The notes: generated by a model not told the origin, from the sequence alone. A stretch of DNA of 35,303 nt from Stappia stellulata (GCF_020176715.1 NZ_JAIVMF010000024.1:1-35303); one strand, 5' to 3'; counted from the stretch's first letter, positions 22,397-31,264 are shown. A program made the numbers and translations.

Positions 22397-24232
22397 TCAT
22401 GCAATCCGCCTCACCGCGTCCTGCGCGGGGTCGGCTGCGACACGGACGCCGGGGGCGGATGCGGCCACAGGCCTGGCATCCGCCGGGTCCGCCTTCGCCG
22501 CCAGCGGAGCCTGGCCGACCGGCAGATAGACCGTCACGCAGGTTCCCGCGCCGACGCGGCTTTCAAGCGAGATCCGCCCGCCGTGCAACTCGGCCAGGCC
22601 CTTGACCACCGACAGTCCGAGGCCGGCGCCGTCGTGGGCGCGCGCGGTGCCGTCGCTTGCCTGCACGAAGGGCTTCGTCACGCGTGCCAGATCGGCGCCG
22701 GAAATACCGACGCCGGTGTCGCGCACGCCGAAGACCAGCCCCGAGGCTTCCTTGCGGGCAAAGAGCACGATCCGTCCACCGGAAGGTGTGAACTTCACCG
22801 AATTGGCAAGCAGGTTCAACGCGATCTGCCGGCAGGCGCGAGGATCGGCGGTGAATTCGCCAAGATCGAGCGGAATATCGGAGGACAGGCGCAGGCCGGC
22901 CTGTTCGGCTTCCGCCGCCATCATCCGCCGGCAGCCGTCCAGACAGTTGCGCATGTCGACGGGTTCGACCGTGATGCGGAACTGGCCCGCCTCGATACGG
23001 GCCATGTTCAGCATGTCATTGACCAGCTGCAGCAGGTGGCTGCCCGACTGGTGGATCAGGCCGGCGTAGTCCTGCACCTTCCGGGTGTCGGCGGCTGCCT
23101 GCGGCAGCTTGCGCATCAGCTCGGAGAAGCCGAGAATCGCGTTGAGCGGCGTGCGCAGTTCGTGGCTGACGGTCGCCAGGAACCGCGAGCGCGCCTCCTG
23201 CGCCGCGTCCGCCGCTTCGCGGGCCGCATCGCGGTCGGCTTCCATCTCGCGGCGCGTGTCGATGTCACGGATCACCGAGACGACGCGCCCGCTTTCGGCA
23301 TCGTTCATCACCTCGAAGTCGATCCAGCCGAAATCGGAGACGCCGGTTTCGCCCGGCCGGCTGCCGCCCCGGCGCAGCCGCAGCTCAAGCCGGCGCGTGG
23401 CGCCGTCGGCGTCCGTGTCGGAGACCGCCTTCAGATAGGCCGGCCGGTCGCCGACATGCAGGCGCTGGAAAAAGCCGTCACCTGCGAATTCGGCCGGCGC
23501 GAGGCCGAACAGGCCGCGCACCGTGGGTGAAATGCTTGCAATCCGCCCGCCGCTCTCATGCACGGCGACCGCATCGCGGGCATGGAGCGCGAGCAGCCTG
23601 TGACGTCCCGCCTCGCCCCGCGCCTGCCCCTCGGCGGCGCGCAGGTCCGCGACGAAGGCAAGTGCGAGAAGGCTTGCAAGCATCAGGGCCATCGCGGTCG
23701 CGACGGCGCCGGCGGGCAGCAGCCCGAAGAGCGGTTCCGGCGCGGCCGGCAAAAGGGCGGCGGCATCGGCGCCCGCGAGGGCTGCGACCAGGACAAGGCA
23801 GACGAAAAGCGTCAGGACGACCGGGCCGCGCCGGCGGGTGAGCGCGGCTTCGAGCGGGGCCAGCACCAAAAAGGGCAGCGCCGGCGAGGCAAGGCCGCCG
23901 CTCAGCGCGGCCAGTCCGGCGACGAAGCCGGCGGATGTGACGGCGGAGCCAAGCTGCCCGCGGGCGAGCGCGCCGCTGCGCGAGACATACATCGCCAGCG
24001 GCAGCTGCGTCAGGGCCCAGGCGAAGACCAGAATGGCGGTGAGCGACAACGGTCCGTGCAAGGCAAGCAGCATCGGCAGCACGGCAAGCGCCAGCGCGCC
24101 GCATGCCAGATGCGCGCCGATGAAGGCCCGGTGTCTGGAGAGGCCGGCGGCATCACGCGCCGCCGACGGGTGGACCAACTGGTCGACGAGCGCAAGCCCG
24201 CGCCGAAGCCGATCCCGATACTCTGGCATCAT
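22397..24232 (-). CDS. Membrane PAS-domain sensor histidine kinase
   Basis: A 611-aa kinase with about five to six membrane helices (40-195), a PAS-like domain (about 211-325), a HisKA dimerisation domain and a HATPase domain. The phosphorylated His is H357 in FLATVSHELRTPLNAILGFS. The N box is near N477 (LLANSVKFTPSGG), the G1 box DTGVG at 505-509, and the G2 box GAGLGLSVV near 535. The arrangement and H-box resemble the PleC/DivJ/PdhS cell-cycle kinase group of alphaproteobacteria, which act on DivK, but no response regulator gene is adjacent. Start is ATG 24232, with a second ATG immediately after. It is followed by the peptidoglycan-binding and DUF1491 genes, hinting at an envelope or division link. 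Confidence 0.9.
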   Translation of the reverse strand: MMPEYRDRLRRGLALVDQLVHPSAARDAAGLSRHRAFIGAHLACGALALAVLPMLLALHGPLSLTAILVFAWALTQLPLAMYVSRSGALARGQLGSAVTSAGFVAGLAALSGGLASPALPFLVLAPLEAALTRRRGPVVLTLFVCLVLVAALAGADAAALLPAAPEPLFGLLPAGAVATAMALMLASLLALAFVADLRAAEGQARGEAGRHRLLALHARDAVAVHESGGRIASISPTVRGLFGLAPAEFAGDGFFQRLHVGDRPAYLKAVSDTDADGATRRLELRLRRGGSRPGETGVSDFGWIDFEVMNDAESGRVVSVIRDIDTRREMEADRDAAREAADAAQEARSRFLATVSHELRTPLNAILGFSELMRKLPQAAADTRKVQDYAGLIHQSGSHLLQLVNDMLNMARIEAGQFRITVEPVDMRNCLDGCRRMMAAEAEQAGLRLSSDIPLDLGEFTADPRACRQIALNLLANSVKFTPSGGRIVLFARKEASGLVFGVRDTGVGISGADLARVTKPFVQASDGTARAHDGAGLGLSVVKGLAELHGGRISLESRVGAGTCVTVYLPVGQAPLAAKADPADARPVAASAPGVRVAADPAQDAVRRIA

Positions 24233-24542
24233 ATTCCTGGTCCCGGCACGCCTGCCGTTTGTTCGCCAATCTTGTCTGCAATGGTCACAGGAACGGCTTA
24301 AGGAACCGTGAAACCATCGCTTTTCGGATTTGCACGCGGCCCGGCGGCGGGCGCGTCAATTTCGCTAAAATTTGATGCAAATTTTGCGAAAACTCGTCGC
24401 GAATTTGATGAAAATGCAGGTTTGGGCCGCAACCGCTTTTTTGAACGTGCCTGCTAATGTGCGGGCATAACGGTTCCCGACGACCCGTCTGCGGCGATCG
24501 GAACCGACCTTGAACAGGACGACTGAACGAAGGGCGGCAAAC
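24233..24542. other. Divergent promoter region between histidine kinase and DUF5330 genes
   Basis: This 310-base region serves two divergent genes. Its middle (24361-24420) is AT-rich with an inverted repeat and a related direct repeat, listed separately. No small gene was convincing. No hexamers clear enough to name a promoter were found. Confidence 0.5.
24364..24417. repeat. AT-rich inverted and direct repeat, possible operator
   Basis: AAAATTT (24367-24373) and AAATTTT (24379-24385) flank GATGC as an inverted repeat with GC at both outer ends. A related copy of ATTTGATG follows at 24403-24410 (AATTTGATGAAAATGC), 32 bases from the first. Spacing of about three helical turns would put two proteins on one face of the DNA. 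The bound protein is unknown. Confidence 0.4.
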
Positions 24543-24992
24543 ATGTTCTTCTTGCTGAGATGCGCATTCTGGATCGGTCTGGTGCTGCTGCTCCTGCCGA
24601 TCGACACAGGCCCGGACGAAAGCTCGACCGCCGGAATATCCCCGGTGAAGGCCTTCTTCGCGGCGCAATCGACCATCAGCGACCTTTCCGGCTTTTGCGA
24701 CCGCAATCCGGAGACCTGCGCGACCGGCGGGCAGGCCATCGCCCGGATCGGCGAAAAGGCGAAGGTCAGCGCCAAGATCCTCGTCGACTATATGGATGCC
24801 GACGGCACGCTGGTCACCGGCGCGACCGGGACGCTTTCGCCGTCCGATCTGGAACCGGCATGGGCGCTCGACCTGCCCTCCGCCGCGACGCGGTCGCAGG
24901 CCCCGGCGGCCGTGGCCCCGCCTGCAGCCGAGACCGTCGACCTCTCGCCGAACGCGGCATTCCCGCTCCCGCGGCCCCGCCCCGGAGCCTGA
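24543..24992 (+). CDS. DUF5330 family protein
   Basis: A 149-aa protein from ATG 24543, preceded by GAAGGGCGG. It opens with a hydrophobic segment (FFLLRCAFWIGLVLLLLPID) that could be a signal anchor, then GISPVKAFFAAQSTISDLSG and FCDRNPETCATGGQA, with two cysteines likely to form a disulfide outside the membrane. These features match rhizobial DUF5330 proteins as I recall them; function is unknown. The C-terminal 40 residues are Pro/Ala-rich. A strong intrinsic terminator lies about 90 bases downstream, so the gene is monocistronic. Confidence 0.75.
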   Translation: MFFLLRCAFWIGLVLLLLPIDTGPDESSTAGISPVKAFFAAQSTISDLSGFCDRNPETCATGGQAIARIGEKAKVSAKILVDYMDADGTLVTGATGTLSPSDLEPAWALDLPSAATRSQAPAAVAPPAAETVDLSPNAAFPLPRPRPGA

Positions 24993-25080
24993 TCAGCGCA
25001 ACCGCAAGATTTTTCACACATACTCCCGGCGCGCTCCACAAACAGACGTTTGCGCCAACACTTGGCGGGTCTTTCCGCCA

Positions 25081-25126
25081 GCCGCAGGCGAATTGCTGCC
25101 CTTTTCGCCTGCGGCCTTTTCTTTTT
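25081..25126 (+). terminator. Intrinsic terminator downstream of the DUF5330 gene
   Basis: GCCGCAGGCGAA (25081-25092) and TTCGCCTGCGGC (25104-25115) form a perfect 12-bp stem with an 11-base loop, followed at once by CTTTTCTTTTT. This is a textbook Rho-independent terminator reading on the plus strand. Confidence 0.9.
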
Positions 25127-25270
25127 CCCCGGATCCACAAGGCCACGGCCCGGCCAAAAACCCCGCCTTTGCGCGCCCGATCCGGCGCACAGGTGCCGGG
25201 CAACGGTTTTCTTGGACAGGGATGCGGACTATATACGGGTGCGAGTTCTCCCCCCGACCCGACAGGCGCC

Positions 25271-25702
25271 ATGATCCCTCCGCTTTCAGAAATCCTCGAC
25301 AACTTCGAATTCCTCGACGAGTGGGACGACCGCTACCGCTATGTCATCGAGCTTGGCCGCACGCTTCCCGACTTTCCCGAAGCGGAGCGCACGGAGGCCA
25401 ACAAGGTGCGCGGCTGCGTTTCCCAGGTCTGGCTGTCGAAAACCGCGACGCAGGATCCCGACGGGACGATCCGCCTGAGCTATGACGGCGACAGCGACGC
25501 CCATATCGTCAAGGGCCTCGTCGCCATCGTGCTCTCCACCTACAACGGCAAGAGCGCCGCCGAGATCGTGGAGACCGACATCGATGGCGTCTTCGGCCGG
25601 ATCGGGCTGAAGGAACACCTCACGCCCCAGCGCGCCAACGGGTTGAAATCCATGGTGGAACAGATCCGCCACGACGCGCGCGCGGCCCTCGCCGAGGCCT
25701 GA
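25271..25702 (+). CDS. sufE: SufE-family Fe-S cluster assembly sulfur acceptor
   Basis: A 143-aa protein that accepts persulfide sulfur from the SufS cysteine desulfurase and passes it to the SufBCD scaffold. The acceptor cysteine is C49 in KVRGCVSQVWL, the family's defining motif. The N-terminal ILDNFEFLDEWDDRYRYVI and later IVKGLVAIVLSTYNG and FGRIGLKEHLTPQR also fit. Length matches E. coli SufE (138 aa). Start is ATG 25271; the DNA just upstream contains TATATACGGGTG, possibly part of its promoter. It stands alone here, away from the suf operon, as is usual in alphaproteobacteria. The next gene is convergent. Confidence 0.93.
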   Translation: MIPPLSEILDNFEFLDEWDDRYRYVIELGRTLPDFPEAERTEANKVRGCVSQVWLSKTATQDPDGTIRLSYDGDSDAHIVKGLVAIVLSTYNGKSAAEIVETDIDGVFGRIGLKEHLTPQRANGLKSMVEQIRHDARAALAEA

Positions 25703-25744
25703 GGCAAGATCGGTCCCGGAGCAAGGGCCCCGGGCGCGACGCCT

Positions 25745-26623
25745 CTAGCGCCGGCCGTCCTCCGGTGGCATCAGCCCGTAGTGGCGGGCAAGCCGCGCCA
25801 GCCCCATCATCAACACCACCTTGGCGGAGCGCGGCGGCCAGCGGCGGGCCTTTTCCACCTCGCCGAGCCCTTTCAGCTCGCAGCAGACGTCGATCAAGAC
25901 CGGCGCCAGTTCCGGCCCGACCGCTGCAAGCGCGCGGTCGACCCGCAGGCGGGCGGCCACCGCCGCATCGGACAGATCGGCAATGCCGGAGGCCGCCGAC
26001 CGCCGCGCGCCGGAGGCGCCAAGCCCGTCCCAGCTTTGCGTGGCAAGCCCCGGAACGATCCGCCCGAAGGTGACATCGGCCCGCAGCCGCTCGCCGGCCT
26101 CGAACCGGGCCGCATCGATCAGCGCGGCGCCATCCGGCCCCTTGCGGTTGCGCAGCCAGGCAAGCGGGCTTTCCCCGTGATCGACCGCAAGAAGCGCGAC
26201 CGAGCCGTCCGGCCCCGGCTGGCGCCGCGTGCCGCGATGCTGATGCTGGCGGCGAAACCCGTCGTCGCCACAAGAGATCCGGCGCAGCCGCGCCTGTCCC
26301 GCCTGCGACATGCGCAGCGCGCCGCTGTCCCTGTCGCAGCGCTCGACCAGATCCCGTGCCCGCGCCGCCCGCAAGAGGGCGGCCGACACGACAACGCCCT
26401 GGGCCTGGGCTTGGGCCTCGGCCTCGGCCTCGGCGCCGCGTCCGGTGCCGGACGCCGGAACCAGCCGCAACAGCTCCGAGCCGTCACCCTCCGCGGCATC
26501 CGCCTTGCCGGCGGGCCGGACCCGCCAGGCTTCGGCCCGGCCCAGCCGGGTCAGCAGCCGGTCGATCGCCCGCTGCGTCGGAGCGCCCGCCGGCGACGGG
26601 GCGTGCAAGGAGGCGCCCGCCAT
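25745..26623 (-). CDS. DUF6456-type protein, downstream partner of the DnaA-like protein
   Basis: A 292-aa protein from ATG 26623. The C-terminal 150 residues (from about FRRQHQHRG to the end) fit the DUF6456 region: SPLAWLRNRKGPDG, ERLRADVTFGRIVPGLA, and VDRALAAVGPELAPVLIDVCC-LKGL followed by RWPPRSAKVVLMMGLARLARHYGL. The last part reads like a helix-turn-helix and is the most family-like. The middle has a low-complexity EAEAEAQAQAQ tract. A role in DNA binding or replication/cell-cycle control is plausible but not established. Its start overlaps the stop of the DnaA-like gene by one base (TGATG), so translation is coupled. Confidence 0.75.
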   Translation of the reverse strand: MAGASLHAPSPAGAPTQRAIDRLLTRLGRAEAWRVRPAGKADAAEGDGSELLRLVPASGTGRGAEAEAEAQAQAQGVVVSAALLRAARARDLVERCDRDSGALRMSQAGQARLRRISCGDDGFRRQHQHRGTRRQPGPDGSVALLAVDHGESPLAWLRNRKGPDGAALIDAARFEAGERLRADVTFGRIVPGLATQSWDGLGASGARRSAASGIADLSDAAVAARLRVDRALAAVGPELAPVLIDVCCELKGLGEVEKARRWPPRSAKVVLMMGLARLARHYGLMPPEDGRR

Positions 26624-27096
26624 CACCCCTGCCCACGCGGCGAGCGGCGAAGCGGTCCAATCGCGCCCTGGATGGCCCGTTCGATCGCGTCCAGACACTC
26701 CTCGAAGGCCGGATCGTCGCGACGGTCCTCGACCACCCGACAGGCATGCGCCACGGTCGTCCTGTCGCGCGCAAACCGCCTTGCGACCGCCGTCAGGGTC
26801 TGACGCAACACCACATGATGCAGGTACATCGCGACCTGACGGGCGAGCGCCACATGCGCCAGTCCCCGGCTGCGGCCGGCGATCTCCCTTGGCGATACCC
26901 CGAAGGCGGACATCACGCAGGCAAGGACGATCAACTCCGCGCCCTTGGGGTTTTCCGCAAGCAGCAAGGCGTCGCCGCCAGCGGCCGTTCCGATGCGCGA
27001 CCTCCGGTTTGCCGCCTCGCTCCCCTCGCCGGCCTGCCAGCCAACGCCAGACGCAATGGCAGACCGGTTCCCTGTTTCCCTCTGGTTGACCTGCAT
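26623..27096 (-). CDS. DnaA domain IV-like helix-turn-helix protein
   Basis: A 157-aa protein; the C-terminal half looks like the DNA-binding domain IV of the replication initiator DnaA: ALARQVAMYLHHVVLRQTLT then AVARRFARDRTTVAHACRVVE, matching the DnaA pattern ARQ-AMYL-RELT--S---IG---GR-HTTV-HA. It lacks the AAA+ ATPase domain, so it may bind DnaA-box-like sites without ATP control. The first 55 residues are low in motifs. Start ATG 27096 is preferred for GGGAG 8 bases upstream; ATG 27120 is possible. It is coupled to the DUF6456 gene. This pair is common in Hyphomicrobiales. Confidence 0.82.
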   Translation of the reverse strand: MQVNQRETGNRSAIASGVGWQAGEGSEAANRRSRIGTAAGGDALLLAENPKGAELIVLACVMSAFGVSPREIAGRSRGLAHVALARQVAMYLHHVVLRQTLTAVARRFARDRTTVAHACRVVEDRRDDPAFEECLDAIERAIQGAIGPLRRSPRGQG

Positions 27097-27310
27097 GTTC
27101 CAACTCCCGACAACAATCATAGGTTTATATTCCTATATCATTACGGGAGAAATACACGCACGGGGATAAATCGCCCGGCCGCTGTGCCTGGCCGGCACGG
27201 GCGCAGCGACTTTCCTCCCGCCGTCGGCACCGGCCTCATACTCGGGCTTTCCCCCAAGCGCGGCTGCGGGGCAACCGCAGGCGTGACAGGTGCAGACGGA
27301 GGGATGCGGG

Positions 27311-27745
27311 ATGATCCCGGGACACCGACAGGACGGGCATGCGGCCTGCCCGATGGCAGGTCGTGGCGGCGGGGTCGTGCAGCGTCCGACATTGCCCGCT
27401 GATGCCTGCTCGCCGGCCTGCACGGAGCTCTACCGACGGCTTTGCGAACGACTGGCGGTTCCCTCGCGAACTCCGCCAAGAGAGAGCCCGGAAGGGTGCG
27501 AGACCGGATGCGAGACCGGGGCCGCGCTCCTTGAGATCCAGGCGCAATGGCTCGAGCGCGCGGTTGCCCATGAGAAAGAGCGCGGACGTGCCGGGTCCTG
27601 GCTCCACGACCGGCACCGGCTGGTGGCGCTGCGACAGCTGCGCGCCATGGCGCTGTGTCTGGCCCGGGGCAGCCCGCACAAGAGGGAGGCTGGAGCCGCA
27701 CCCCCGAACGCAAACGACCGCCGCGAGATCTCGCGGCGGTCGTGA
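27311..27745 (+). CDS. Doubtful small cysteine-rich protein
   Basis: A 144-codon frame from ATG 27311 with GGAGG upstream. The middle reads like a real helical protein (ELYRRLCERLAV; ALLEIQAQWLERAVAHEKER; RLVALRQLRAMALCLARG), and eight cysteines are present with a CETGCETG repeat. Against it, the last nine codons run through the perfect palindrome that terminates mucR on the other strand, and I recognise no family. It could be an orphan gene or a chance frame in GC-rich DNA. Confidence 0.35.
   Translation: MIPGHRQDGHAACPMAGRGGGVVQRPTLPADACSPACTELYRRLCERLAVPSRTPPRESPEGCETGCETGAALLEIQAQWLERAVAHEKERGRAGSWLHDRHRLVALRQLRAMALCLARGSPHKREAGAAPPNANDRREISRRS
27715..27742 (-). terminator. Perfect 28-bp palindrome terminating mucR
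   Basis: CGACCGCCGCGAGA and its exact complement form a 14-bp palindromic stem (loop formed from the central bases). Read on the minus strand it lies 40 bases after the mucR stop and is followed by TTTGCGTT. The short T run makes it a moderate intrinsic terminator; the palindrome could also act on plus-strand transcripts. Confidence 0.75.
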
Positions 27746-27782
27746 GGATCCGGCAGAGCCGGACAAAGGCAGTTGGACGCGC

Positions 27783-28199
27783 TTACTTGGTGCGCTTGCG
27801 CTGCTGGCCGAGGCCCATCTTCTTGGCGAGTTCCGAACGGGCGGCCGCATAGTTCGGCGCAACCATCGGATAGTCGCTCGCAAGGCCCCATTTCTCGCGG
27901 TATTCCTCGGGAGACATGTCGTAATGCGTGCGCAGGTGACGCTTCAGCGACTTGAACTTCTTGCCGTCTTCCAGGCAGATGATGTAGTCCGGCGTCACGG
28001 ACTTCTTCACCGCGATGGCGGGCTTCAGCGGCTCCGGCTCCGGCTCGACAGCGGCCGTGCTGGTGCGGTGCAGCGCGTTGTACACCTCGTTGATCAGCCC
28101 CGCGAGATCGGTCGCGGCGACCGTGTTGTTGGCAACATAAGCCGAGACGATATCGGCGGTCAGGTCGATGAGATTGTCGTCGGCGACCATTTCAGTCAT
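27783..28199 (-). CDS. mucR: Ros/MucR-family zinc-finger transcriptional regulator
   Basis: A 138-aa protein from ATG 28199, with GGTGGAAA upstream. Its C-terminal half holds the prokaryotic zinc finger: C75-x2-D78-x9-H88-x3-H92 ([21 protein letters not shown]), followed by [12 protein letters not shown] and [14 protein letters not shown], which are nearly invariant in MucR. The CxxD ligand pair instead of CxxC is known in this family. The N-terminal region (about 8-45) mediates oligomerisation in homologues. MucR proteins are H-NS-like global regulators of exopolysaccharide, motility and symbiosis or virulence genes that bind AT-rich DNA. The AT-rich tracts in this window could be targets, by inference. 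Confidence 0.93.
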   Translation of the reverse strand: MTEMVADDNLIDLTADIVSAYVANNTVAATDLAGLINEVYNALHRTSTAAVEPEPEPLKPAIAVKKSVTPDYIICLEDGKKFKSLKRHLRTHYDMSPEEYREKWGLASDYPMVAPNYAAARSELAKKMGLGQQRKRTK

Positions 28200-28520
28200 T
28201 TTCCACCCACTAGTTATGTCGGTACACATCGGAAATAGATCGGCAGAATAGCCTTTCCAAAGCGATCAACGTACTGTCACGATATTGCGACTTCACCCGA
28301 ACCGACTTCGATTCTGCCGTCGTAAAAGCATGAAAACCGTATATATCGCGAAAAATGAGATCACAAGAAAAAACTTGGAAGAATCTATGACCCGATCCTG
28401 CTTCATCGCAGGAACTCGTGACTAAACGCTAGATTTCGTGTCCCGGAAAAGAAGCAGATCACGAATATTCAGGCTGAAAACCGTCCCGCCACGCACCCGA
28501 GTGACGTCACGGCACCGGCT
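28200..28520. other. mucR upstream region
   Basis: About 320 bases upstream of mucR on the minus strand and downstream of mnhG. No gene was found. The part from 28310 to 28480 is AT-rich for this genome (for example CGTATATATCGCGAAAAATGAG), consistent with the known self-regulation of mucR genes through AT-rich sites; specific operators cannot be called. Confidence 0.5.
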
Positions 28521-28856
28521 TCACTCGCTTCCTTTGCCCATCTCGTCGATCTTGGTATCCGCACACGGCCGGTAACCGGCTTCATAGGCGGCCTTGGCCA
28601 GAAGATGCGCGGCAACCGGAGCCGTCAGCAGGAAGAACACCACCCCCGCAAAGGCACGGGTGATCACGTCGATCTGATGGGCATGCACGGCGAGCGCGAC
28701 AAGCATCAGGCCCGACCCGAGCGTGCCGGCCTTGGAGCCGGCGTGCATGCGCATATAGACGTCCTTGAGGCGCAACAGGCCGATGGACGCAATCAGCGCA
28801 AAGATGGAGCCGGTCACCAGCACGATGCCAACGATGATTTCGTAAACCGGGTTCAT
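28521..28856 (-). CDS. mnhG: Na+/H+ antiporter subunit G (Mrp/Mnh)
   Basis: A 111-aa membrane protein with three helices. Markers are [20 protein letters not shown] and [13 protein letters not shown], both typical of MnhG/PhaG. It is the smallest accessory subunit of the seven-part Mrp antiporter and has no homologue in complex I. Last gene of the operon; its start overlaps the mnhF stop (ATGA). The charged tail ([11 protein letters not shown]) is cytosolic. Confidence 0.95.
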   Translation of the reverse strand: MNPVYEIIVGIVLVTGSIFALIASIGLLRLKDVYMRMHAGSKAGTLGSGLMLVALAVHAHQIDVITRAFAGVVFFLLTAPVAAHLLAKAAYEAGYRPCADTKIDEMGKGSE

Positions 28857-29209
28857 CGGCCTGCCTCTCGATCCGCGATGCTTCGTTTCACTTCCTCGAC
28901 GATGGTCGCATCCTTGGCCAGTCCGCGGTTCAGAACGAAGCGGGCAAAGGCGACCGTGGCGAGGAAGCCGACAAGGCCAAGCGCGATGGCGATGTCGACA
29001 TAAAGGTAATAGTCCGTCTGGATGCCGATGGCGGCGATGAAGCCGATGCCGAGCGCGACCAGCATGTCCAGCGCCACCACACGGTCCGGCAAGGTCGGCC
29101 CCTTGATGATCCGCGCGACGGTCAGAAAAAAGGCGACGGTCAGGATCGCCAGCGAGATGTTCACGCAGACATCCAGAAACTCGCTTGCGAATTGTTCCAG
29201 TCCGCTCAT
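28853..29209 (-). CDS. mnhF: Na+/H+ antiporter subunit F (Mrp/Mnh)
   Basis: A 118-aa protein with three membrane helices. The segment [19 protein letters not shown] is the family signature (G-P---DR--ALD), containing the conserved Asp. I chose ATG 29209 since it overlaps the mnhE stop by 4 bases, as in the other junctions; the open frame further upstream lies over mnhE. Slightly longer than B. subtilis MrpF (94 aa) because of a charged C-terminal tail ([15 protein letters not shown]). Confidence 0.94.
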   Translation of the reverse strand: MSGLEQFASEFLDVCVNISLAILTVAFFLTVARIIKGPTLPDRVVALDMLVALGIGFIAAIGIQTDYYLYVDIAIALGLVGFLATVAFARFVLNRGLAKDATIVEEVKRSIADREAGR

Positions 29210-29682
29210 CGGAACGCCTCCAGGATCTTGCGTTCGAACCCGTTCTTGATGTCGTCGATGGTCGCCTGCGGATCGGGAACGTCGATGCAATGGACGAAAA
29301 GCGTCTTGCGGTCGTCCGAGACGTCCACGGACAGCGTGCCCGGCGTCAGGGTGATCAGATTAGCCAGCATGGTGATCTCGAAATCCCGGTCGACGGTCAG
29401 CGGATAGGCGATGATGCCGGGCTGAAGCACGATCTTCGGACGCAGCACGATCCCCGCCACGCGCAGGGCCGACAGGACAAGCTCATAGAGAAACAGCAGC
29501 GCCAGGCTGACGATCTGCCAGGTGCGCGTGAGATAGCCGCGGGTTCCGACCTGTTCGCGGATGATGTAGAGCGCGCCCGCACCCAGCACGAAGCCGAAGA
29601 CCAGATTGACCTCGGCGAAGCTTCCCGTCACCGCGCCCCAGGCGAGCGCGAGCAGGATGTTGATCAGGAACAAGCTGGTCAT
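29206..29682 (-). CDS. mnhE: Na+/H+ antiporter subunit E (Mrp/Mnh)
   Basis: A 158-aa protein with two or three N-terminal membrane helices ([15 protein letters not shown] and [16 protein letters not shown]) and a cytosolic C-terminal domain carrying [16 protein letters not shown], the MnhE signature. It stabilises the assembled antiporter complex. Its start overlaps mnhD and its stop overlaps mnhF, each by 4 bases. Confidence 0.95.
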   Translation of the reverse strand: MTSLFLINILLALAWGAVTGSFAEVNLVFGFVLGAGALYIIREQVGTRGYLTRTWQIVSLALLFLYELVLSALRVAGIVLRPKIVLQPGIIAYPLTVDRDFEITMLANLITLTPGTLSVDVSDDRKTLFVHCIDVPDPQATIDDIKNGFERKILEAFR

Positions 29683-31262
29683 CGCGCGACCTCCCCAAAG
29701 ACCGACCGGAGATAGCCCATCGGCTCGCTCAGGGTCGACGCCCCGCGACCCGACACCTGCATCATGAACTCAGGCTGCACGCCGAGCAGCACGACAAGCC
29801 CCAGAAGCACGCCGATCGGCAGCCAGACATTGGCCCCGACCGCGGAGGGCGCCGGAACGGCGAAGGCGACAAGCTGGCCGTCGGCCGTCCCCTCCGGGCC
29901 GCCCCGCCAGAAGGCGTAGATCCACACGCGCCCGACCGCGATGGTGGTCAGCAGGCCGGTGACGAGGATGGAGCCGGCGATCCAGCCGTGACCGCCGACG
30001 AGGGCGGCATCGACCAGGATGACCTTGGGCCAGAAGCCGGAGAACGGCGGCAGTCCGGCGACCGCGAAACCGAGCATCAGGAACACCGCGGCAAAGGCCG
30101 GGCTGGCGCGGTAAAGCCCGCCCAGCTCGCGCAGCGAATAGGACCCGCCGAGCGCCCGCATCATGCCGGCAGCCATATAGAGCGCGGTCATCACCAGGAT
30201 CGAATGCACCGCGTAGAAGATCGCCCCGGCGAGCGCCGGCGTGGTGCCGATGGCGAGGCCGGCGAGCATCGAGCCGATGCCGGAGATCACCAGATAGCCG
30301 AGCAGCCGACGCACGTCGGTCTGGGCGAGAGCGCCGAGCACGCCGGTCAGCATGGTGGCGATCGCGACCAGCGCGATGATATCGGCGAGCGCGATCCGCG
30401 CCTCGGGCAGAAGCAGCGCGAAGATGCGCAGCAGCGCATAGACGCCGACCTTGGTCAGCAGGCCGGCGAAGACGGCGGCGATGACGATGCGCGGCGTGTG
30501 GTAGGAGGCCGGAAGCCAGAAGTTCACCGGGAAGGCGGCGGCCTTCATGGCGAAGGCAAGGAAGTAGAGCACCGCCACGGTCATCAGCGGACCGTTCGCG
30601 TCGGCGCCGCGCGCCTTGATCGCGATATCGGCCATGTTGAGCGTGCCGAGAATGCCGTAGAGCAGGCCGGTGGCGATCAGGAAAAGCGTCGTCGCGATGA
30701 TGTTGAGCAGTGCGTATTTGACCGCGCCGTCCAGCTGCGCGCGCTCGTTGCCGAGCACCAGGAGGCCGAAGGACGAGATCAGCAGCACCTCGAACCAGAC
30801 GTAGAGGTTGAAGATGTCCCCGGTCAGGAAGGCGCCGCAGACACCGGTCATCAGCAGGAGCAGAAAGGGATAAAACCCGTAGCGCCGGCCGGAATTGTCG
30901 ACGTCGGTCATGCCGTAGACGGCGGCGCAGAGCGCCACGATGGACGACGTCAGCGCCAGGGTCGCTCCCAGCGCATCGACCGTGAAGGCGATGCCGAAGG
31001 GCGGCAGCCAGCCGCCGGCGACCATGGTCACCACGCCCTTGTCCAGCACATGCGCCAGAAGCCCGGCGCAGGCAAGGACCAGCAACGTCAGGAAGATGAT
31101 CGCGACCTTGGGCTGGGCGGCCGTGTTCTTGCGCGTCATCAGGCAGAGCGCGCCGCCCAGGATGGTGATGATCAGCGGCGCGACCAGCAGCCAGTCGGCC
31201 GGCAAGACCGGCTCCAGGCGCATTGCCTGCGACAGGTCCACGGCGGAATCGGTAGCGGCCAT
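29679..31262 (-). CDS. mnhD: Na+/H+ antiporter subunit D (Mrp/Mnh)
   Basis: A 527-aa polytopic membrane protein of about 14 helices, homologous to the proton-pumping subunits NuoM/NuoN of respiratory complex I (proton_antipo_M domain). Characteristic segments are NLYVWFEVLLISSFGLLVLG, with the conserved Glu in the fifth-helix region, AMKAAAFPVNFWLPASYHTP with the conserved Lys, and FSGFWPKVILV. With MnhA it forms the ion-translocating pair. The start is ATG 31262, 2 bases after the mnhC stop, so translation is coupled; its stop overlaps mnhE. Confidence 0.96.
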   Translation of the reverse strand: MAATDSAVDLSQAMRLEPVLPADWLLVAPLIITILGGALCLMTRKNTAAQPKVAIIFLTLLVLACAGLLAHVLDKGVVTMVAGGWLPPFGIAFTVDALGATLALTSSIVALCAAVYGMTDVDNSGRRYGFYPFLLLLMTGVCGAFLTGDIFNLYVWFEVLLISSFGLLVLGNERAQLDGAVKYALLNIIATTLFLIATGLLYGILGTLNMADIAIKARGADANGPLMTVAVLYFLAFAMKAAAFPVNFWLPASYHTPRIVIAAVFAGLLTKVGVYALLRIFALLLPEARIALADIIALVAIATMLTGVLGALAQTDVRRLLGYLVISGIGSMLAGLAIGTTPALAGAIFYAVHSILVMTALYMAAGMMRALGGSYSLRELGGLYRASPAFAAVFLMLGFAVAGLPPFSGFWPKVILVDAALVGGHGWIAGSILVTGLLTTIAVGRVWIYAFWRGGPEGTADGQLVAFAVPAPSAVGANVWLPIGVLLGLVVLLGVQPEFMMQVSGRGASTLSEPMGYLRSVFGEVAR

Positions 31263-31264
31263 CT

